From Microbacterium sp. LWH7-1.2 (GTDB taxonomy: Bacteria > Actinomycetota > Actinomycetes > Actinomycetales > Microbacteriaceae), in assembly GCF_038397755.1 (NCBI RefSeq), contig NZ_CP151637.1:248001-312000 (forward strand): a stretch of DNA of 64,000 nucleotides, given 5' to 3'. The stretch's first letter is position 1. Every line of letters begins with the position of its first letter. The notes beneath the pieces are model-generated. The model was given only the letters and a program-made list of their open reading frames with translations, ran no database searches and had not been told where the DNA came from. The translations under genes were made by a program, and so were the position numbers. This document shows, in pieces, positions 61,584-64,000 of this stretch.

Positions 61584-64000
61584 GTGACTTCGGCAAGGCC
61601 AGACCACGAGGCGTACCGCCCCGACGCGCCGCAGCAGGCCGTGCTGGCACTGCCGTGGGACGCATCGGGTGTGGTGGTGGGCGCACCGGGTGCCGGAAAG
61701 ACCGAGACCCTGGTCGCGCGTGTCGCCGCCCTGATCGAAGGCGGCGTCGCACCCGATTCCGTCCTCGTGCTGACACCGTCACGGCAGACCGCGACCGCCC
61801 TTCGCGACCGGCTCGGCCTCGCGGTGCGCGTGGCGACGACGGGGCCGCTCGCCCGGTCGGTCGCCTCGTACGCCTTCCAGATCGTGCGGGCGCACGCCGT
61901 CGCCGCGGACGCCGATCCACCGCAGCTCCTCACGGGCGGTGACGAGGACCAGATCATCCGCGACCTCCTCGAAGGCGACGACGAGGACGAGGCGGCCGGC
62001 GCCGTCCGCTGGCCGGACTGGCTCGGTCCGGCCATCCGCGGCACGTCCGGATTCCGCACCGAGGTCCGCACGTTCCTCGCCGAGTGCACGACGCTCGGCA
62101 TCGACCCGCGCCGTCTGCGCGAGCTGGGCGAGCGCCACGAGCTGCCTGCCTGGGTGGCGCTGTCGTCCTTCTTCGGCGAGTACCTCCAGGTGCGCGGCGC
62201 CATGCGCGGCGCCCACCGGGATGCCGCGGGGCTGGTCCGCGAAGCCGTCGGGCTGCTGCGCACCGCTCCGGCGGGAACCCCGGCCGTCGACCGCGTGCGC
62301 GTCGTCCTGGTCGACGACGCGCAGGAACTCACCCTCGGCGGGGTAGAGCTGCTCGAGGCCGTGCGGTCCCGGGGCGCGGCGGTGCTCGCCTTCGGCGACC
62401 CCGACGTCGGGTCGGGCTCCTTCCGCGGCGCGACTCCGGAGAACTTCGCCCGGCTGGCTGCGTCCCTGGGCGCGGTGCACGTGCTCGCCGAAGGGCATCG
62501 CGGCACAGCCTGGCAGCGAGAGCTCGTCGGCCGCGTCACGCAGCGCATCGGCGCGGTCGGCGTGGTGGCCCATCGCGTCGCAGCGTCGGACGCCGAGGCC
62601 GACGACTCCGTCCGGGTGCTCACATTGCGCTCGACCGCGGAGGAGTACGACGCTGTCGCGCGCGTGCTGCGCGAGCGACACGTGCATGAGGGTGTGCCGT
62701 GGCGTGCGTGCGCCGTCATCGCGCACGACACGCGCCAGGTCGCCGCGCTCGAGGCCGAGCTGTCGGCGCGGGAGGTGCCGGCGCGTTCGAGCGGGCCGGG
62801 ACGCGCGCTCGGCGCCGTGCGGCCGGTCGCCGATCTGCTGCGGCTCATCGAGCTGGCCTCGCGAGACGAGTGGACGTTCGACGAGGTCTCCGCGGCGCTC
62901 GTCGGCACCTACGGACGGCTCGACGTGATCGAGCTCCGTCGGCTGCGCTCGGCGCTGCGGCACGCGGAACTGCGACGTGTCTTCGAGAGCGATGCCGAGG
63001 GAGGAGGCCGCGCGGAGAGCGCCGAGCGCTCCGGTCGCGACCTCGTGCTCTCGGCGATGCGTCAGCCGCTCGAGTTCGACCTGCTCGACACGCGCGAGGC
63101 CCGGCGTGCCGCATCGCTGGCGCGCACGCTCGCTGTGCTGCGCGAGGACCTCGATCGCGGGGCGACCGCGCACGAGCTGCTCTGGACCGCCTGGGACCGC
63201 AGCGGACTCGAGCGCGCGTGGGGTGAGCTCGCGCGCGGCAACGGTCCGCTCGCCGAGCAGGCGAACCGGGATCTCGACGCGCTCGTGGCGCTCTTCCAGG
63301 CAGCCAAGCGTTTCGTCGAGCGGTCGCTCGACGCCGATCCGCGCGTGTTCGTGCGGTCCATCCTCGACAGCGGCGTCGCCGAAGACCGGCTCGAAGCGCC
63401 GACGCGCGACTGCGTGCGCATCATGACGCCTGCAGGTGCCCTCGGGCTCGAGTTCGACACCGTCGTCGTGGCCGGCGTGCAGGACGGTGTCTGGCCCAAC
63501 ACCCGGCTGCGGGGCAGCCTGCTCGACACGTGGCGTCTCACGGATGCCGCCACCCGCGCCGACGGCGAGACACTCGGTGCGTTCGACCGCCGCCGCGGGG
63601 CGATGCATGACGAGCTGCGACTGCTCGCCCGCGCGCTGTCGCGCGCGACGGCGCAGGTCATCGTCACCGCCGTGGACGACGACGACACGGGCCCGAGCGT
63701 GTTCTTCGAGCTGCTGCCCGACCCCGAGCCCTTCGAGCTCGATCACCCGGTGTCCCTCCGTGGACTCGTCGCGCGGCATCGGCGCACCCTCACCACGGCG
63801 GTCCCGCGCTCGACTCCCGTCTCAGCGCCCCTCGCCGCGCCGGCGGCGCGCGCCGCGGAGCAGCTCGCGCTGCTCGCGGATGCCGGGGTGCCCGGCGCCT
63901 CGCCCCACGAGTGGTACGGCGTCGCTGGGCCGACATCGACCGGGCCCCTGCGCGATCTCTCGCGAGAGGACGTCCGCGTCTCGCCCTCGCGCCTGCACGC
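61584..64000 (+). CDS. AdnA-like UvrD/PD-(D/E)XK helicase, 5' part
   Basis: At least 805 codons, open to the window end. Walker A VGAPGAGKTETLVARV at residues ~34-50; motif Ia VLTPSRQTATALRDRL; a Walker B-like VRVVLVDDAQELTLGG; motif III-like LAFGDPDVGSGSF; SF1A motif V-like IMTPAGALGLEFDTVVVAG and VQDGVWPNTRLRGSLL. It fits the AdnA subunit of the actinobacterial AdnAB end-resecting motor-nuclease. The C-terminal nuclease domain and adnB would lie beyond base 64000. Position next to DUF3107 fits mycobacterial order. Confidence 0.85.
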   Translation, partial: MTSARPDHEAYRPDAPQQAVLALPWDASGVVVGAPGAGKTETLVARVAALIEGGVAPDSVLVLTPSRQTATALRDRLGLAVRVATTGPLARSVASYAFQIVRAHAVAADADPPQLLTGGDEDQIIRDLLEGDDEDEAAGAVRWPDWLGPAIRGTSGFRTEVRTFLAECTTLGIDPRRLRELGERHELPAWVALSSFFGEYLQVRGAMRGAHRDAAGLVREAVGLLRTAPAGTPAVDRVRVVLVDDAQELTLGGVELLEAVRSRGAAVLAFGDPDVGSGSFRGATPENFARLAASLGAVHVLAEGHRGTAWQRELVGRVTQRIGAVGVVAHRVAASDAEADDSVRVLTLRSTAEEYDAVARVLRERHVHEGVPWRACAVIAHDTRQVAALEAELSAREVPARSSGPGRALGAVRPVADLLRLIELASRDEWTFDEVSAALVGTYGRLDVIELRRLRSALRHAELRRVFESDAEGGGRAESAERSGRDLVLSAMRQPLEFDLLDTREARRAASLARTLAVLREDLDRGATAHELLWTAWDRSGLERAWGELARGNGPLAEQANRDLDALVALFQAAKRFVERSLDADPRVFVRSILDSGVAEDRLEAPTRDCVRIMTPAGALGLEFDTVVVAGVQDGVWPNTRLRGSLLDTWRLTDAATRADGETLGAFDRRRGAMHDELRLLARALSRATAQVIVTAVDDDDTGPSVFFELLPDPEPFELDHPVSLRGLVARHRRTLTTAVPRSTPVSAPLAAPAARAAEQLALLADAGVPGASPHEWYGVAGPTSTGPLRDLSREDVRVSPSRLH

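Overview
The window reads as chromosomal DNA of a high-GC actinobacterium, most likely Microbacteriaceae and probably Microbacterium-like. The grounds are the strongly GC-biased codon usage, an actinobacterial rRNA operon (16S-23S-5S, no tRNA in the spacer), the gene families DUF3117, DUF3107 and AdnA-like helicase, an NrtR-nadABC operon and the succinylase branch of lysine synthesis. The genus is inferred from overall impression; no database was searched.

Layout. 1-4.3 kb (minus): NAD synthesis operon nrtR-nadA-nadB-nadC, with nadC cut by the window edge. 4.5-10.1 kb (plus): a complete family-5 (peptide-type) ABC importer of five genes. 10.2-11.4 kb: a MarP-like membrane serine protease. 11.4-16.1 kb: a tandem glycine riboswitch followed by gcvT-gcvH-gcvP, the glycine cleavage genes. 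16.1-18.5 kb: an accessory patch with a 118-nt tract of only G and C, a frameshifted AbiEi/DUF559-type gene bracketed by two related ~70-bp palindromes, and a CPBP membrane protease. 18.7-26.0 kb: a second family-5 ABC importer, with an antisense PH-domain gene inside it and a relic of a second ATPase gene at its end. 26.1-32.6 kb: typA, azlCD, a small membrane protein, fdxA-dapC and gltA. 32.7-34.9 kb: a DHA2-type drug exporter divergent from its TetR regulator.

34.9-42.9 kb: dapD (minus) and dapE (plus) flank a full rRNA operon with a clear promoter, processing stems and terminator. With dapC nearby, three enzymes of the succinylated diaminopimelate pathway are present. 42.9-49.3 kb: PIG-V-like mannosyltransferase, DUF3117, O-methyltransferase, tatB, the operon (MgtE-N/CBS protein)-DUF1003-mrp, and a stress-type membrane protein; this order recalls the Rv1201c-Rv1232c region of M. 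tuberculosis (from memory). 49.3-52.4 kb: an alpha/beta hydrolase, then two divergent citrate-synthase-fold genes. One of these carries an N-terminal helix-turn-helix and has lost a catalytic histidine. 52.5-57.7 kb: gamma-glutamyltransferase, Xaa-Pro aminopeptidase, a membrane-anchored EEP-fold protein and a PHP phosphoesterase. 57.8-64 kb: a PLDc_N/SHOCT membrane protein, a DEAD-box RNA helicase, a ferritin-like protein, a small membrane protein, DUF3107 and the 5' part of an AdnA-like UvrD-type helicase (cut by the window end).

Three signals cut across genes. First, at least eleven genes have a TANNNT box 6-7 nt before the start codon, the signature of leaderless transcription. Second, the 10-mer CGGATGCYGC occurs at least 22 times on both strands, in genes and in terminator stems. 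Third, several intergenic palindromes look like operators. The best candidates for something undescribed are the palindrome-bracketed AbiEi/DUF559 unit (16.3-17.5 kb) and the HTH-citrate-synthase regulator with its divergent partner and shared operator (50.0-52.4 kb).
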